Notes: generated from the letters alone by a model not told the origin. A stretch of DNA of 64,000 nt from Pseudomonas alcaliphila JAB1 (GCF_001941865.1 NZ_CP016162.1:248001-312000), one strand, 5' to 3'. Shown: positions 19,728 through 29,074, counted from the first letter of the stretch. Translations and numbers: made by a program.

Positions 19728-20426
19728 CTAGCGTACCGAACGCAGCGGTGTGGAGAAACCGGGCACGACACGGGCCAGTACTTCGGCGATATAGCCGAGG
19801 AACAAGGTACCGAGCGAACTCTTGTAGTGCTGCGGGTCGGCGCTGCCGATGGCGAGAATGCCATGCAGGCCCTGATGGTTGAGGCTGACCACGGCGGCGG
19901 AGCCGACTTGCGGCGCGTCTTCCTTGCCGAAGAGAAACTCCAGCTCGTGCGGGCGCAATACGCCGCAGATGGTCTTGCCGCCGCTGAGCAGGCCGCCGAC
20001 CTGTTGATGCGCCTCGGCCGAGCTGACCGAGCGGCCGACCGGCAGCTTGTTGTCGCTGAACAGGATCAAGCCGACGAAGGGCACCTGGAATTCATGGCGC
20101 AGGCTGTCTTCGACCACACCGACCACTTCCTCGAGGCTGCCGGCATCGAGCAGATCCAGCACCAGGCGGCGGGTCTTGTCGAACAGGCGGTCGTTGTCGC
20201 GCGCCACGTCCATCAACTGGCCAAGGCGGTGGCGCATCTCGATGTTGCGCTCGCGCAGCAGCTTGACCTGGCGTTCTACCAGCGACACGGCGTTGCCGGG
20301 CTGGTGCGGAATACGCAGCTCGGGGATCAGTTCTTCATGGTCGATGAAGAACTCCGGGTGCAGACGCAGATAGGCCGCGACCGTTTCCGAATCGAGCGGT
20401 TTGGGCGAATCCTGCTGGTCGGTCAT
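19728..20426 (-). CDS. DUF484 family protein
   Basis: A 232-residue cytoplasmic protein with the DUF484 pattern: [41 protein letters not shown], then a GAF-like C-terminal domain ([58 protein letters not shown]). The function is unknown, but the family is nearly always encoded between dapF and xerC. The start MTDQQD overlaps the dapF stop by four bases. The original stop coincides with a CTAG that is now the target duplication of a mobile element, so translation is intact but the message to xerC now carries the element. Confidence 0.9.
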   Translation of the reverse strand: MTDQQDSPKPLDSETVAAYLRLHPEFFIDHEELIPELRIPHQPGNAVSLVERQVKLLRERNIEMRHRLGQLMDVARDNDRLFDKTRRLVLDLLDAGSLEEVVGVVEDSLRHEFQVPFVGLILFSDNKLPVGRSVSSAEAHQQVGGLLSGGKTICGVLRPHELEFLFGKEDAPQVGSAAVVSLNHQGLHGILAIGSADPQHYKSSLGTLFLGYIAEVLARVVPGFSTPLRSVR

Positions 20427-21253
20427 AGGCGAACCTGTCCTTCGTATACGCGGGCAGCGGGCCCGGTCATCATAACCGGCTGACCCTCGCCTGCCCATTC
20501 GATGGACAGTTTGCCGCCTGGCAGTTCCAGTTGCACGGGCGAATCCATCCAGCCCTGGCGAATTGCCGCGACGGCCGCCGCGCAGGCGCCGGTGCCGCAG
20601 GCCAGGGTTTCGCCGGCACCACGCTCCCACACGCGCAGGCGCGCACGCTGACGATCCTGTATCTGCAAAAAGCCGACGTTGACCCGCTGCGGGAAGCGCG
20701 GATGATGTTCCAGCTTCGGCCCGAGCGTATGCACCGGTGCGTCATCGACGTTGTCGACGCGCAGCACCGCGTGCGGATTGCCCATCGACAGCGCGGCGAG
20801 CTCTACGCTCTGGCCCTCGACGTCGACGCGATAGGTCAGCGCGGCCTGTTCGGCCTGGAACGGTACCTGTTCCGGCTGCAGGCGCGGTGCGCCCATGTTG
20901 ACGCAGACCTGGCCATCGTTCTGCACGCGCAGCTCGATGATGCCGCTCTTGGTCTCGACGCGAATGACCTTCTTGGTGGTCAGGCGCTTGTCCAGTACGA
21001 AGCGGGCGAAGCAGCGCGCGCCGTTGCCGCACTGCTCAACTTCCGAGCCGTCGGAGTTGAAGATGCGGTAACGGAAGTCGACATCCGGGTGACTCGGCGG
21101 CTCGACGATCAGCAGTTGGTCGAAACCGACGCCGATGTGGCGGTCGCCCCATTGTTTGGCATGCTTGGGTTGCACGTGGGCGTGCTGACTGATCAGGTCG
21201 AGGACCATGAAGTCATTGCCCAGGCCGTGCATCTTGGTAAAGCGCAATAGCAT
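20423..21253 (-). CDS. dapF: Diaminopimelate epimerase
   Basis: DapF converts LL- to meso-diaminopimelate for lysine and peptidoglycan synthesis. The 276 residues include both catalytic cysteines, in [12 protein letters not shown] and [13 protein letters not shown], plus the conserved start [20 protein letters not shown]. That start is preferred over an ATG at 21343 that reads into the end of lysA. Its ATG is ten bases past the lysA stop, and its stop overlaps the DUF484 start. Confidence 0.97.
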   Translation of the reverse strand: MLLRFTKMHGLGNDFMVLDLISQHAHVQPKHAKQWGDRHIGVGFDQLLIVEPPSHPDVDFRYRIFNSDGSEVEQCGNGARCFARFVLDKRLTTKKVIRVETKSGIIELRVQNDGQVCVNMGAPRLQPEQVPFQAEQAALTYRVDVEGQSVELAALSMGNPHAVLRVDNVDDAPVHTLGPKLEHHPRFPQRVNVGFLQIQDRQRARLRVWERGAGETLACGTGACAAAVAAIRQGWMDSPVQLELPGGKLSIEWAGEGQPVMMTGPAARVYEGQVRL

Positions 21254-21263
21254 GACGTCGCCC

Positions 21264-22511
21264 TCAGGCCGGCAGCAGGCTTTCGCCGGCATAGAGCTCT
21301 TGGACTGTCTCGCGACGACGCACTTCATAAGCCTGTTCGCCATCCACCAGCACCTCGGCGGCGCGGCCGCGGGTGTTGTAGTTGGAGCTCATGACGAAGC
21401 CATAGGCGCCTGCCGAACGCACGGCCAGCAGGTCACCCTCGGCCAGCACCAACTGACGATCCTTGGCCAGGAAGTCGCCGGTCTCGCAGATCGGTCCGAC
21501 CAGGTCGTAGTTGCGTGCCTCGCCTTCACGCGGCTGCACCGGCGACACGTTCATCCACGCCTGATACAGGGCAGGGCGGATCAGATCGTTCATCGCCGCA
21601 TCGACGATGGCGAAGTCCTTGTGCTCGGTGTGCTTGAGGTATTCCACCTGCGTCAGCAGCACGCCGGCGTTGGCGACGATAAAGCGGCCCGGTTCGAACA
21701 CCAGGCCCAGGTCGCGACCTTGCAGGCGTTTGCGCACGGCGGTGATGTAGTCGCCGGCCAGCGGCGGCTGCTCGTCGCGGTACTGCACGCCAAGGCCACC
21801 ACCGAGATCCAGATGCTTGATGGTGATACCGCGCGCGGCCAGTTTGTCGACCAGCAGCAACAGGCGATCCAGGGCATCGAGGAAGGGTTCGAGGGTGGTC
21901 AACTGCGAACCGATATGGCAGTCGACGCCGATCACTTCCAGGTTCGGCAGCTCGGCAGCGCGGGCGTAGACCGCCTCGGCCTGCTCGATGTCGATGCCGA
22001 ACTTGTTTTCCTTGAGGCCGGTGGAAATGTACGGGTGGGTGCCGGCGTCCACGTCCGGGTTGACCCGCAGCGAGACGGGCGCTTTGACGCCCAGTTCGGC
22101 AGCGACCTTCTGCAGGCGCTCCAGCTCGACGCTGGACTCGACGTTGAAGCAGTGCACGCCGACTTCCAGGGCGCGGCGCATGTCGTCGCGGCTCTTGCCA
22201 ACGCCGGAGAAGACGATGCGGCTCGGCTCGCCACCGGCGGCCAGGACGCGCTCCAGCTCACCGCTGGAAACGATGTCGAAGCCGGCGCCGAGGCGTGCCA
22301 GCACGTTCAGCACGCCGATGTTGGAGTTGGCCTTGACCGCGAAGCAGACCAGGTGCGGCCTGCCGGCCAGGGCATCGGCATAGGCGCGGTACTGCCCTTC
22401 GATATGGGCGCGGGAATAGACGTAGGTGGGCGTGCCGAAGCGCTGGGCCAGCGCGGACAAGGCAACGCCTTCCGCGAACAGCTCACCGTCGCGGTAGTTG
22501 AAGGCTTCCAT
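21264..22511 (-). CDS. lysA: Diaminopimelate decarboxylase
   Basis: LysA decarboxylates meso-diaminopimelate to lysine, using PLP. The 415 residues are full length. The PLP lysine lies in FAVKANSN, followed by HIGSQL, the glycine-rich phosphate loop [20 protein letters not shown] and the active-site [11 protein letters not shown]. It follows lptM by 13 bases and precedes dapF by 10, so the last two steps of lysine synthesis are made from one message. Confidence 0.97.
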   Translation of the reverse strand: MEAFNYRDGELFAEGVALSALAQRFGTPTYVYSRAHIEGQYRAYADALAGRPHLVCFAVKANSNIGVLNVLARLGAGFDIVSSGELERVLAAGGEPSRIVFSGVGKSRDDMRRALEVGVHCFNVESSVELERLQKVAAELGVKAPVSLRVNPDVDAGTHPYISTGLKENKFGIDIEQAEAVYARAAELPNLEVIGVDCHIGSQLTTLEPFLDALDRLLLLVDKLAARGITIKHLDLGGGLGVQYRDEQPPLAGDYITAVRKRLQGRDLGLVFEPGRFIVANAGVLLTQVEYLKHTEHKDFAIVDAAMNDLIRPALYQAWMNVSPVQPREGEARNYDLVGPICETGDFLAKDRQLVLAEGDLLAVRSAGAYGFVMSSNYNTRGRAAEVLVDGEQAYEVRRRETVQELYAGESLLPA

Positions 22512-22524
22512 GGGGCAGCTCCTG

Positions 22525-22650
22525 TCAGAGTTCGAAACGGTCTCGGCTGTTGCCGGCGTTGTCGTCGCCCGGCAGGTACAGCGGGCCTTTCTGACCGCAG
22601 CCAGCCAGCAGGCAAACGGCGGCGAGGAGCGCGAGGGTCAGTCGCTTCAT
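22525..22650 (-). CDS. lptM: LptM-type small lipoprotein (LppL)
   Basis: A 41-residue precursor: signal peptide MKRLTLALLAAVCLLAGC with lipobox LLAGC, then GQKGPLYLPGDDNAGNS. The CGQKGPLYLP motif defines the YifL/LptM family. In E. coli LptM helps oxidative maturation of the LPS translocon LptD at the outer membrane. It is the first gene of the lptM-lysA-dapF operon, as in other pseudomonads, where it is called lppL. A diverging AraC gene begins about 180 bases upstream. Confidence 0.9.
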   Translation of the reverse strand: MKRLTLALLAAVCLLAGCGQKGPLYLPGDDNAGNSRDRFEL

Positions 22651-22831
22651 GGGACAGTCCTTGAAAATAAGCGTGAATTGCGCCGGAGTATACCGACCCC
22701 CTGCCACCTTGCCTATGCGCCCGGCGCCCGCCTGGCGGGGCGCTGGCTCGATTTGCGTCTGCATCTGGCGTGTGTGCCGAAGGCATTCGTGCCGGCTTGG
22801 GTTAGCATGCGGCGAGTAACGAGGAGCCTCG

Positions 22832-23869
22832 ATGGACAATCCCGCGATTCTGGCCGGCTCGGTCTCGGTAGCCTACCTGCAAGGCCTGATCGAACACCTG
22901 CAGCGCCAGGGGGTGGCGGCCGACGCGCTGCTCGCCCATGCCCAGCTCAGCCCTGAAGCGCTGAGCCAGCGCGATCAGCGCATCGCGGCCAGTGCTTACC
23001 TGACGCTGCTGGGCGAAGGCGTGCGCCTGACTGGCGACCCGGATCTGGGCCTGCATCTGGGGGAATCGGTACGGCCGGGTTATTACGGCGTGCTCGGTTA
23101 CCTGATCATGAGCTGCGCAACCCTGGCCGACGCGCTGCATCGCCAGGCGCGCTATGCCTCGCTGGTCGGCAACCTGGGGCTGGTCGTGCTCGACGACGAG
23201 CCCGCTCGGCCCGACAGCGAGCCGCTGGTCGCCCACAGCTGGCAGCCGTTGCTGGCGCAGCAGCAGCGCCAGCTGAGTGAAGAAACCCTGGCCGGCTGGG
23301 TCAGTTTTGGACGCTGGATCAGCGGCCTGGATATTGCGCCGACCGAGGTGCGCTTCCAGCATCCGGCGCCGGCGGATACCTCTGAGCACGCGCGCATCTT
23401 TCGCTGCCCGGTGCTGTTCGATCAACCCGACAATGCCCTGATCTTTCCCAAACGCCTGCTGGCGGCGCCGCTGAACCAGGCCGACGCCCAGGTGCGTGGC
23501 ATGCTCGATGCCTACGCCGATCGCCTGCTGGCCGAGCTCAATCAGGGCAACAGCGTGCTCGATCGCGCGCGCCTGGAGCTGGCGCGCCAGTTGCCGGAGC
23601 AGGGGCCTGATCTGGAGGCCATCGCCGCTGCCCTGGCGCTGAGCCCGAGGACCTTGCAGCGGCGTCTGCGTGAGGGCGGGCTGTCGTTCAGCCAATTGGT
23701 CGACGAAACCCGCCAGCAGCTGGTGCTGCACTACCTGCGAGATCCCGCACTGGAGCTGGCGGAAATCGCCTTTCTGGTCGGTTTCAGCGAGCCGGGTTCG
23801 CTGGCGCGCGCATTTCGTCGCTGGACGGGAACGAGTCCGGGCGAGTACCGTCGCCACCTTTGCGCCTAG
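22832..23869 (+). CDS. AraC family transcriptional regulator (Arabinose_bd N-terminal type)
   Basis: The 345-residue protein has an N-terminal domain of the PF12625 type (LGEGVRLTGDPDLGLHLGESVRPGYYGVLGYLIMSCATLADALHRQARY) and a C-terminal AraC DNA-binding domain (LALSPRTLQRRLREGGLSFSQLVDETR, then LELAEIAFLVGFSEPGSLARAFRRWTGTSPGEYRR). Relatives include OruR and VirF-like regulators. A GAGGAG ribosome site precedes the ATG. In PAO1, as remembered, lppL and cyaY are direct divergent neighbours, so this gene looks inserted. No obvious metabolic target is adjacent; effector unknown. Confidence 0.88.
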   Translation: MDNPAILAGSVSVAYLQGLIEHLQRQGVAADALLAHAQLSPEALSQRDQRIAASAYLTLLGEGVRLTGDPDLGLHLGESVRPGYYGVLGYLIMSCATLADALHRQARYASLVGNLGLVVLDDEPARPDSEPLVAHSWQPLLAQQQRQLSEETLAGWVSFGRWISGLDIAPTEVRFQHPAPADTSEHARIFRCPVLFDQPDNALIFPKRLLAAPLNQADAQVRGMLDAYADRLLAELNQGNSVLDRARLELARQLPEQGPDLEAIAAALALSPRTLQRRLREGGLSFSQLVDETRQQLVLHYLRDPALELAEIAFLVGFSEPGSLARAFRRWTGTSPGEYRRHLCA

Positions 23870-23937
23870 GCCGCTAGCCTGGTCTTGCGTTTTCGCCTAA
23901 TTTTTCTGCAGTCGCTGCATCTAGTGAGGACACCCCG

Positions 23938-24270
23938 ATGAGCCTGAGCGAAGCCCGCTTTCACGACCTGGTCGATGCCACCCAGCAGGCGGTGGAGGAC
24001 ATCTTCGACGACAGCGGTCTGGACGTCGATCTGGAAAACAGCGCCGGTGTGCTGACGGTGCGTTTCGACAATGGCAGCCAGCTGATCTTCAGCCGTCAGG
24101 AGCCAATTCGCCAGCTGTGGCTGGCCGCGCGCTCCGGTGGCTTCCACTTCGACTACGACGAGGCCGACGGCCGCTGGATCTGCGATACCAGCGACGAACA
24201 GCTGGGTGAAATGCTGGTACGCATCACGTTCGAGCAGTCGGGCGCCGAGCTGGAGTTCGATGAGCTCTGA
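23938..24270 (+). CDS. cyaY: Iron donor protein CyaY (frataxin)
   Basis: CyaY binds iron and modulates IscS during Fe-S cluster assembly. The 110 residues show the acidic N-terminal helix (ARFHDLVDATQQAVEDIFDDSGLDVDLENSAGVLTVRF), the beta-sheet core with QPIRQLWLAARSGGFHF-like pattern (here EPIRQLWLAARSGGFHFDYD) and an acidic tail. Its 3' end overlaps the start of a DUF1289 gene by 11 bases, implying coupled translation. Confidence 0.95.
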   Translation: MSLSEARFHDLVDATQQAVEDIFDDSGLDVDLENSAGVLTVRFDNGSQLIFSRQEPIRQLWLAARSGGFHFDYDEADGRWICDTSDEQLGEMLVRITFEQSGAELEFDEL

Positions 24271-24457
24271 GCCGAACGGGGCGCCGCTGGCTTCGCCGTG
24301 CCGGCGCCAGTGTTGCCTCGACGAGCATGAGCAGTGTCTCGGTTGCGGTCGTACCCTGCAGGAGATTCTTGACTGGGGCGCGGCCGATAACGCGCGGCGC
24401 CGCTTGATCTGCAAGGCCGCCGAGCAGCGCTTGCGCGAGCGCAAACGGGCGCACTGA
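24260..24457 (+). CDS. DUF1289 family small cysteine-rich protein
   Basis: A 65-residue protein with four cysteines: CRRQCCLDEHEQCLGCGRTLQEILDWGAADNARRRLI. The spacing CxxxC-x(n)-CxGC and the WG/W-x-R pattern define DUF1289 (PF06945). The cysteines could bind a metal or Fe-S cluster, but this is not established. The ATG lies inside cyaY, 11 bases before its end, so the two products are probably made in a fixed ratio. It is followed by a strong terminator. Confidence 0.85.
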   Translation: MSSEPNGAPLASPCRRQCCLDEHEQCLGCGRTLQEILDWGAADNARRRLICKAAEQRLRERKRAH

Positions 24458-24513
24458 CCCGGCGGTCTTGTTTATTTGTCCGGCTGTGTTAGGGTCGACA
24501 GACCATTCAGCTG

Positions 24514-24545
24514 AACCCCGCCTTCGGGCGGGGTTTTGCTTTTTT
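24514..24545 (+). terminator. Terminator after cyaY-DUF1289
   Basis: Stem AACCCCGCC / GGCGGGGTT with a TTCG loop region, followed by a T-rich TTTGCTTTTTT tract. Confidence 0.88.
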
Positions 24546-24575
24546 ACGGTTTACGCAAGGAGTCCGCCCGGCATC

Positions 24576-24983
24576 ATGAACAGCTCACCGACCATCACCA
24601 TTACTCGCCTCGATCTGCAGCGTCTGGAGCGCCTGCTCGACAGCCTGGACGAGTTCGGCCCTGGCGCCCAGGCGCTGCAGGCTGAGCTGGATCGTGCCGA
24701 AGTGGTGGGGCACGACGAGGTGCCGGCTGGTGTGGTGACCATGAATTCGCGCGTGCACTGCCGCGAGGAGAGCAGCGGCAAGGACTATCACCTGACCCTG
24801 GTCTACCCGCAGGATGCCGGTGGCGAAGGCAAGGTCAGCATCCTTGCGCCAGTCGGCAGCGCCTTGCTCGGTCTGTCCGTCGGCCAGCACATCGACTGGC
24901 CGGCGCCGGGCGGCAAGCAGCTCAAATTGACCCTCCTGGAAGTCGAATACCAACCGGAAGCAGCAGGCGAATACGACCGCTGA
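24576..24983 (+). CDS. rnk: Nucleoside diphosphate kinase regulator Rnk
   Basis: The 135-residue protein has an N-terminal coiled-coil-like segment (ITITRLDLQRLERLLDSL) and a GreA/GreB C-terminal FKBP-like domain (VVTMNSRVHCREESSGKDYHLTLVYPQDA, VSILAPVGSALLGLSVGQHIDWPAPGGKQLKLTLLEVEYQP). Rnk binds RNA polymerase and influences nucleoside diphosphate kinase levels, and in P. aeruginosa alginate production. The start MNSSPT follows an AAGGAG site; the longer frame from 24468 reads through the terminator of the previous gene. Confidence 0.93.
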   Translation: MNSSPTITITRLDLQRLERLLDSLDEFGPGAQALQAELDRAEVVGHDEVPAGVVTMNSRVHCREESSGKDYHLTLVYPQDAGGEGKVSILAPVGSALLGLSVGQHIDWPAPGGKQLKLTLLEVEYQPEAAGEYDR

Positions 24984-25041
24984 CGGCTTTCCCCTGGCTG
25001 GGCTAGAGTGAGGTTTCCGCTAATGGCAAGGAGGCCTCGCC

Positions 25042-25842
25042 ATGCCAAGTCTGCCGCTGTATTTCCCGCCGTCCTACCAGTTGTCGCGCGCCTTGCTCTG
25101 CGCCGAGCTGCTGATGGCCGCCTACGACCAGTACGAGCAATGGCTGGCGCAGCAGTGCCCGCGCTCGCCCGAGCACTTTCATTGGCAACAGCCTGATCTG
25201 GAAGGCTGGCAGCTTTCCGCGCCGATCTGGAGCGTGCTCAGCGAGTGGCATGTGTTCAATGAGTCCGAGCCCTTCGGCTTCGCCGCGCGGGATCCGCAGG
25301 GTGATTGCTACCTGGTGTTTCGCGGCACCGAGTCGGTGCAGGACTGGCTCGATGACCTCGACCTGGATCAGCGCGACTACCCCTGGCAGGCTGGGGCGGG
25401 TCTGGTGCACGACGGCTTTCTGAAACTCTACACCTCGTTGCGTGACCAGGCTCTGCTGGCACTGGACGGCTTGCAGCCGCAGGCGCGGCTCTGGGCCTGT
25501 GGTCACAGCCTGGGCAGCACCCTGAGTACGCTGGTGGTGCCGGATCTGCTGCAGCGCTGGCCTGCATTGCCGCTGCAGCATTACAACTTTGCCAGCCCGC
25601 GTCTGGCGTCCCCGGCGTTCGCCAGCTATTACAATGGGCTGGCCGTGCCGACTTACCGGTTGGTCAACGACAGCGACCTGGTGCCCGAGGTGCCACCGGC
25701 GGACAGTGATCGCTGGTTCTATCAGCACCTGGGCTTGCCGGTGACCTTCACCGCCAGTTACGGAGGTGTCGCCGCCAACCACAGCATGGGCGGCTGCTAC
25801 CTCTATGCACTGAACAATCCGGATGCGCCGATGAAGGGCTAG
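25042..25842 (+). CDS. Class 3 lipase family protein (alpha/beta hydrolase)
   Basis: The 266-residue protein has the lipase_3 pattern: YLVFRGTESVQDWLDDL oxyanion region, nucleophile elbow GHSLGS, NFASPRLASPAFASYY, the acid in YRLVNDSDLVPEVPP and the histidine in NHSMGGCYLYAL, giving a complete Ser-Asp-His triad. No signal peptide is visible, so it may be cytoplasmic, or leave by an unrecognised route. An AAGGAGG site lies ahead of the ATG. Its stop converges with that of cyaA in a shared CTAG. Confidence 0.83.
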   Translation: MPSLPLYFPPSYQLSRALLCAELLMAAYDQYEQWLAQQCPRSPEHFHWQQPDLEGWQLSAPIWSVLSEWHVFNESEPFGFAARDPQGDCYLVFRGTESVQDWLDDLDLDQRDYPWQAGAGLVHDGFLKLYTSLRDQALLALDGLQPQARLWACGHSLGSTLSTLVVPDLLQRWPALPLQHYNFASPRLASPAFASYYNGLAVPTYRLVNDSDLVPEVPPADSDRWFYQHLGLPVTFTASYGGVAANHSMGGCYLYALNNPDAPMKG

Positions 25843-28700
25843 ACCTGCTGCAGCGCCGTATTGAGGGCATCTTCCAGCCCGCTCTTGGAGTGCAGGTAAT
25901 GCACCGTTTGCGCCTGTTGCCCGGCCAGCACGGCGGACAGGTCGAGGTCGGTGATGTAGCAGGGATAGCGTTCGCCGCCGGCACGCTGGGCGAGGATGTG
26001 CTGCGCCACGGCGCGATACAGCTCGCGGCCGTACTCCAGCTCTGAGAATTCGCGATGGTTGCAGTACAGGGTGACGTGGCGCTGGCGACCGTCGCCAGGC
26101 TCGACGATGGCCTGCACATCGTAGAACGGGTGGCTGACCTGCGCCTCGGGCGCCGGCCTGCGCTCGAGGCGCTGAGCGCGTAATGGCGCCGCCGGCAGCA
26201 GTTGGTAGTAGAGAATTTCCAGCGGCGGCTGGTTGTCGGCACCATCGAGCGGCAGCATGGCATTGCGCCGATACAGCAATGACTGCAGGAAACGATGGAT
26301 CGGCGTCAGCAGGCTCTGCTCATCGCGAAATGGCAGGCGCCGGCGCCACAGTGCATTGCGTTCATCGAGCAGGGTCAGTTCCGCTTCGCCGCTGGTTTCG
26401 TGCACGCGATAGAACACCTGGATGCACTGTGGGCGGCCCATGGGCAGGATCAGCGCGAGGTCGTCGCCATCGAGGGCATAGCGGTCCAGATGCAGAGGGC
26501 TGTAAAGCTCCTGCTCGGCGCCTAGGTGCTCCAGCAACGCTGGCAGATCACCCAGAGCAGCGTGGCTGACCTGGCCGGGTGTCAGCTGCAACACGTGGTA
26601 GTGCTGACGTACCTGCACCAGATAGCGTGACTGGCGACCTTCGGCATAGGTGTTGAGCAGGTCGCGCAGCAACTCGTCGACGCGTTCGGCAATCGGCTGG
26701 GCGCGATTACGACAGTAGCAGCGCACCTGTACCTGGGGTTGCGGGCCGCCGATCGGCAAGCTGTTGAGCAGATCGCGCAGGCAGTCGAGCAGCGCGTCGG
26801 TGCCGTCATGGCGGCTGACCTGCAGTTCGTTCCAGCTGTTGAGCACCACCTGATCGAGGGTCAGTACCAGGTTCTCGCGCACCCCCGAATAGCCCAGCGC
26901 ATCGGTGCGCCCGGTGGTCATGTGCACGTTCATCTGGCTGTGCTGCCTGAGCGGGTCTACCCCGACATTGACCAGCAACAGCACCTGGCTGGGGATGCTG
27001 GCACGCAGCAGGGCGGCTTCTTCGACGCTGGGCTGCGGCAAGGGGAAGCTTTGCTGCAGGCTGGCGATCAGGTTGGACAGTTCGAAATCGGTCAGGTCGC
27101 TGCTGCCCGGATGCAGCGACAGGCGCGTGCTGCTGTCGATCACGCCGTTGCGATGGCACCAGGCGAGCAGTTCGATCAGTTCGCGCGAGCGCTTTAGCGG
27201 GGCAAAGTCGCTCCACTCCTGGGCGCCCAGGCTGCCGTTGAACAGCGCCCACTGGTATTCGTTGGGCGCCTCGGGGCTGGGGTGCTGGACCAGGGTCAGG
27301 GTGTCTTCGGCCAGGTCCGGGGCGATGCCGGGGTTGATATACTCCACCTTGCCGGCCTTGCGCTCGAAGGCTGCATACAGGCGCCGGCCCAGCACGTTGA
27401 GGTCACGGTTGTTCAGTGAACTGCCGGTCTCGGCAGTGCGGGCGAACTGCGAGAGAAAGCGGTAGCTGTAGGTCAGTTCGTTGACCAGCACGCGGCGCTC
27501 GGCGGCGACCTGGCGCACCTTCCACTGGCTGCGACTGTCGAGCACGTTGAGCTGGCGGCTGTGCCAGCCCCATTCCGCCGTCAGGCGCTCGAGCAGCAGG
27601 CGCTGCCAGCTTTTGGTGCGGCCGCGCGTCGGTGGGCGGCTGACCTTTTTGTTGACCTTCAGGTACAGGCAGCGGCGAATCAGCTCCAGCCTTTCCTGAT
27701 CGCCGCGCGCGCTCAGGTATTCTTCCAGGCGACGGTAGACGACGATATAGGGGTCGAGTTCGTCGAGGTCCAGGCGGCCTTCGAACACCGCCCGCTTGAA
27801 ACGCAGCGCCAGGCACTCGACCTGGGGATGCTCGCTGGCATAGACCTCGGTCAGCAGCAGTTTGAGTACCGACTTGTAGGGCGACTCGATGCCCTTGTAC
27901 AACTGCCACATGCCGGCGCCGATGAACTCTTCCGGTGGGATATGCGCCAGGTTGCCGAGGTCCAGTACGTCTTCGGCGCGCACGAAACGCTTGCTCAGCA
28001 GGATGCGGCAGTAGTCGTGATAGCGCGTTTCCTCGTAGACCGGCACCAGCCACCAGAGCGGCGTACGACCGCCTAGCCAGATGGCGGTGCGGTAGAACTC
28101 GTCGAGCAGCAGATAGTGCTGGGTGGTGCCGCAATCGTCGGAGGTCAGTTGCGCCTCACGCGCGCCCTGGGTGAAGCGCTGCGGGTCGACCAGAAAGACG
28201 TGCACCTCGGCGCCCTGAGTGGCAGCCGCCCAGCTTTCCAGTTGGTCGCACTTCTTGCGCAGGTCCTGCAGTTCCTGCGCCGTGAGGTTGGGCGAGTGGC
28301 ATAACCACAGGTCCATATCGCTCTGTTCGGCCTGCGCAACGGTGCCCAGGCTGCCCATCAGGAACAGGCCATGCAGCGGCGCAGCGCCCTGGCCGCGACG
28401 CGGTTTGTAGACGAAGGAGCGGGTCAGTCGCTGGACTTCGGCGAGGCTGGCATCATCCGGCTCAAAGCCGCTGAGGCCGGCCGGTGTAATGGCCGAGACA
28501 TAGCCAGGCAGCAGTGGATGATTGACGTGCAGCAGCAATGGCAACAGCTTGAGGACCAGTTGCTGGCGTGTGGACAGCGCCTCCATGGCCCGCTGCAGGC
28601 GGCACTGATTGATCTGCAGAAAGCGCGCGCGCAATTGCGCCAGCACCTTGCGGTCGATGCCGTCATCGATATCGGGGCGTATTTCCTGCGTGCGCGTCAT
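25839..28700 (-). CDS. cyaA: Class I adenylate cyclase
   Basis: CyaA makes cAMP, which in Pseudomonas acts through Vfr on virulence and surface functions. The 953 residues match class I cyclases: N-terminal helical segment, then the nucleotidyltransferase active site GSLGTVAQAEQSDMDLWLCH with the catalytic Ser-Asp-x-Asp, and a long C-terminal regulatory region typical of the gamma-proteobacterial enzymes. Its stop codon shares the tetranucleotide CTAG with the stop of the convergent lipase. Confidence 0.95.
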   Translation of the reverse strand: MTRTQEIRPDIDDGIDRKVLAQLRARFLQINQCRLQRAMEALSTRQQLVLKLLPLLLHVNHPLLPGYVSAITPAGLSGFEPDDASLAEVQRLTRSFVYKPRRGQGAAPLHGLFLMGSLGTVAQAEQSDMDLWLCHSPNLTAQELQDLRKKCDQLESWAAATQGAEVHVFLVDPQRFTQGAREAQLTSDDCGTTQHYLLLDEFYRTAIWLGGRTPLWWLVPVYEETRYHDYCRILLSKRFVRAEDVLDLGNLAHIPPEEFIGAGMWQLYKGIESPYKSVLKLLLTEVYASEHPQVECLALRFKRAVFEGRLDLDELDPYIVVYRRLEEYLSARGDQERLELIRRCLYLKVNKKVSRPPTRGRTKSWQRLLLERLTAEWGWHSRQLNVLDSRSQWKVRQVAAERRVLVNELTYSYRFLSQFARTAETGSSLNNRDLNVLGRRLYAAFERKAGKVEYINPGIAPDLAEDTLTLVQHPSPEAPNEYQWALFNGSLGAQEWSDFAPLKRSRELIELLAWCHRNGVIDSSTRLSLHPGSSDLTDFELSNLIASLQQSFPLPQPSVEEAALLRASIPSQVLLLVNVGVDPLRQHSQMNVHMTTGRTDALGYSGVRENLVLTLDQVVLNSWNELQVSRHDGTDALLDCLRDLLNSLPIGGPQPQVQVRCYCRNRAQPIAERVDELLRDLLNTYAEGRQSRYLVQVRQHYHVLQLTPGQVSHAALGDLPALLEHLGAEQELYSPLHLDRYALDGDDLALILPMGRPQCIQVFYRVHETSGEAELTLLDERNALWRRRLPFRDEQSLLTPIHRFLQSLLYRRNAMLPLDGADNQPPLEILYYQLLPAAPLRAQRLERRPAPEAQVSHPFYDVQAIVEPGDGRQRHVTLYCNHREFSELEYGRELYRAVAQHILAQRAGGERYPCYITDLDLSAVLAGQQAQTVHYLHSKSGLEDALNTALQQV

Positions 28701-28819
28701 GCTCGAACTCTACTGCAGATGCGGCAAGCCTATCAGCGGCAGGCTCGCCAGTGCAGTGCCTTTGACGCTATATCGCCCGCCGCGCCTTTCCCTTAAGGAC
28801 GGCCGGCGGGCAACCGAGA

Positions 28820-29074
28820 TTAAGCGGAGGTGGTCTGACGGGTCGAGAGAATGGTCAACAGGGCTTGCGCATGCTCGGCGGCATCGATGCCCAGGCTGGT
28901 CAGATAGCCGCCGTCGGCTTGGCTCACCAGGCCTTTTTCGTGAAGACGGGTGATGGCGCCTTGCGCCTTGAATGAGGCGTTGTTGTGCACCTTTAGCCCC
29001 TCCTGATGATTGTCCAGGTTGTACAGGGCGAGGATTTCCAGCTCGTCGATCAGGTCAGCGGTGAATGACTTCAT
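28820..29074 (-). CDS. TIGR02647 family small protein
   Basis: An 84-residue protein, MKSFTADLIDELEILALYNLDNHQEGLKVHNNA, then a winged-helix-like AITRLHEKGLVSQADGGYLTSLGIDAAEHAQALLTIL. This matches TIGR02647, a small Pseudomonas family of unknown function with a possible DNA-binding fold. Its ATG overlaps the stop of the upstream periplasmic-binding-protein gene by four bases, so the two are translationally coupled. Confidence 0.78.
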   Translation of the reverse strand: MKSFTADLIDELEILALYNLDNHQEGLKVHNNASFKAQGAITRLHEKGLVSQADGGYLTSLGIDAAEHAQALLTILSTRQTTSA

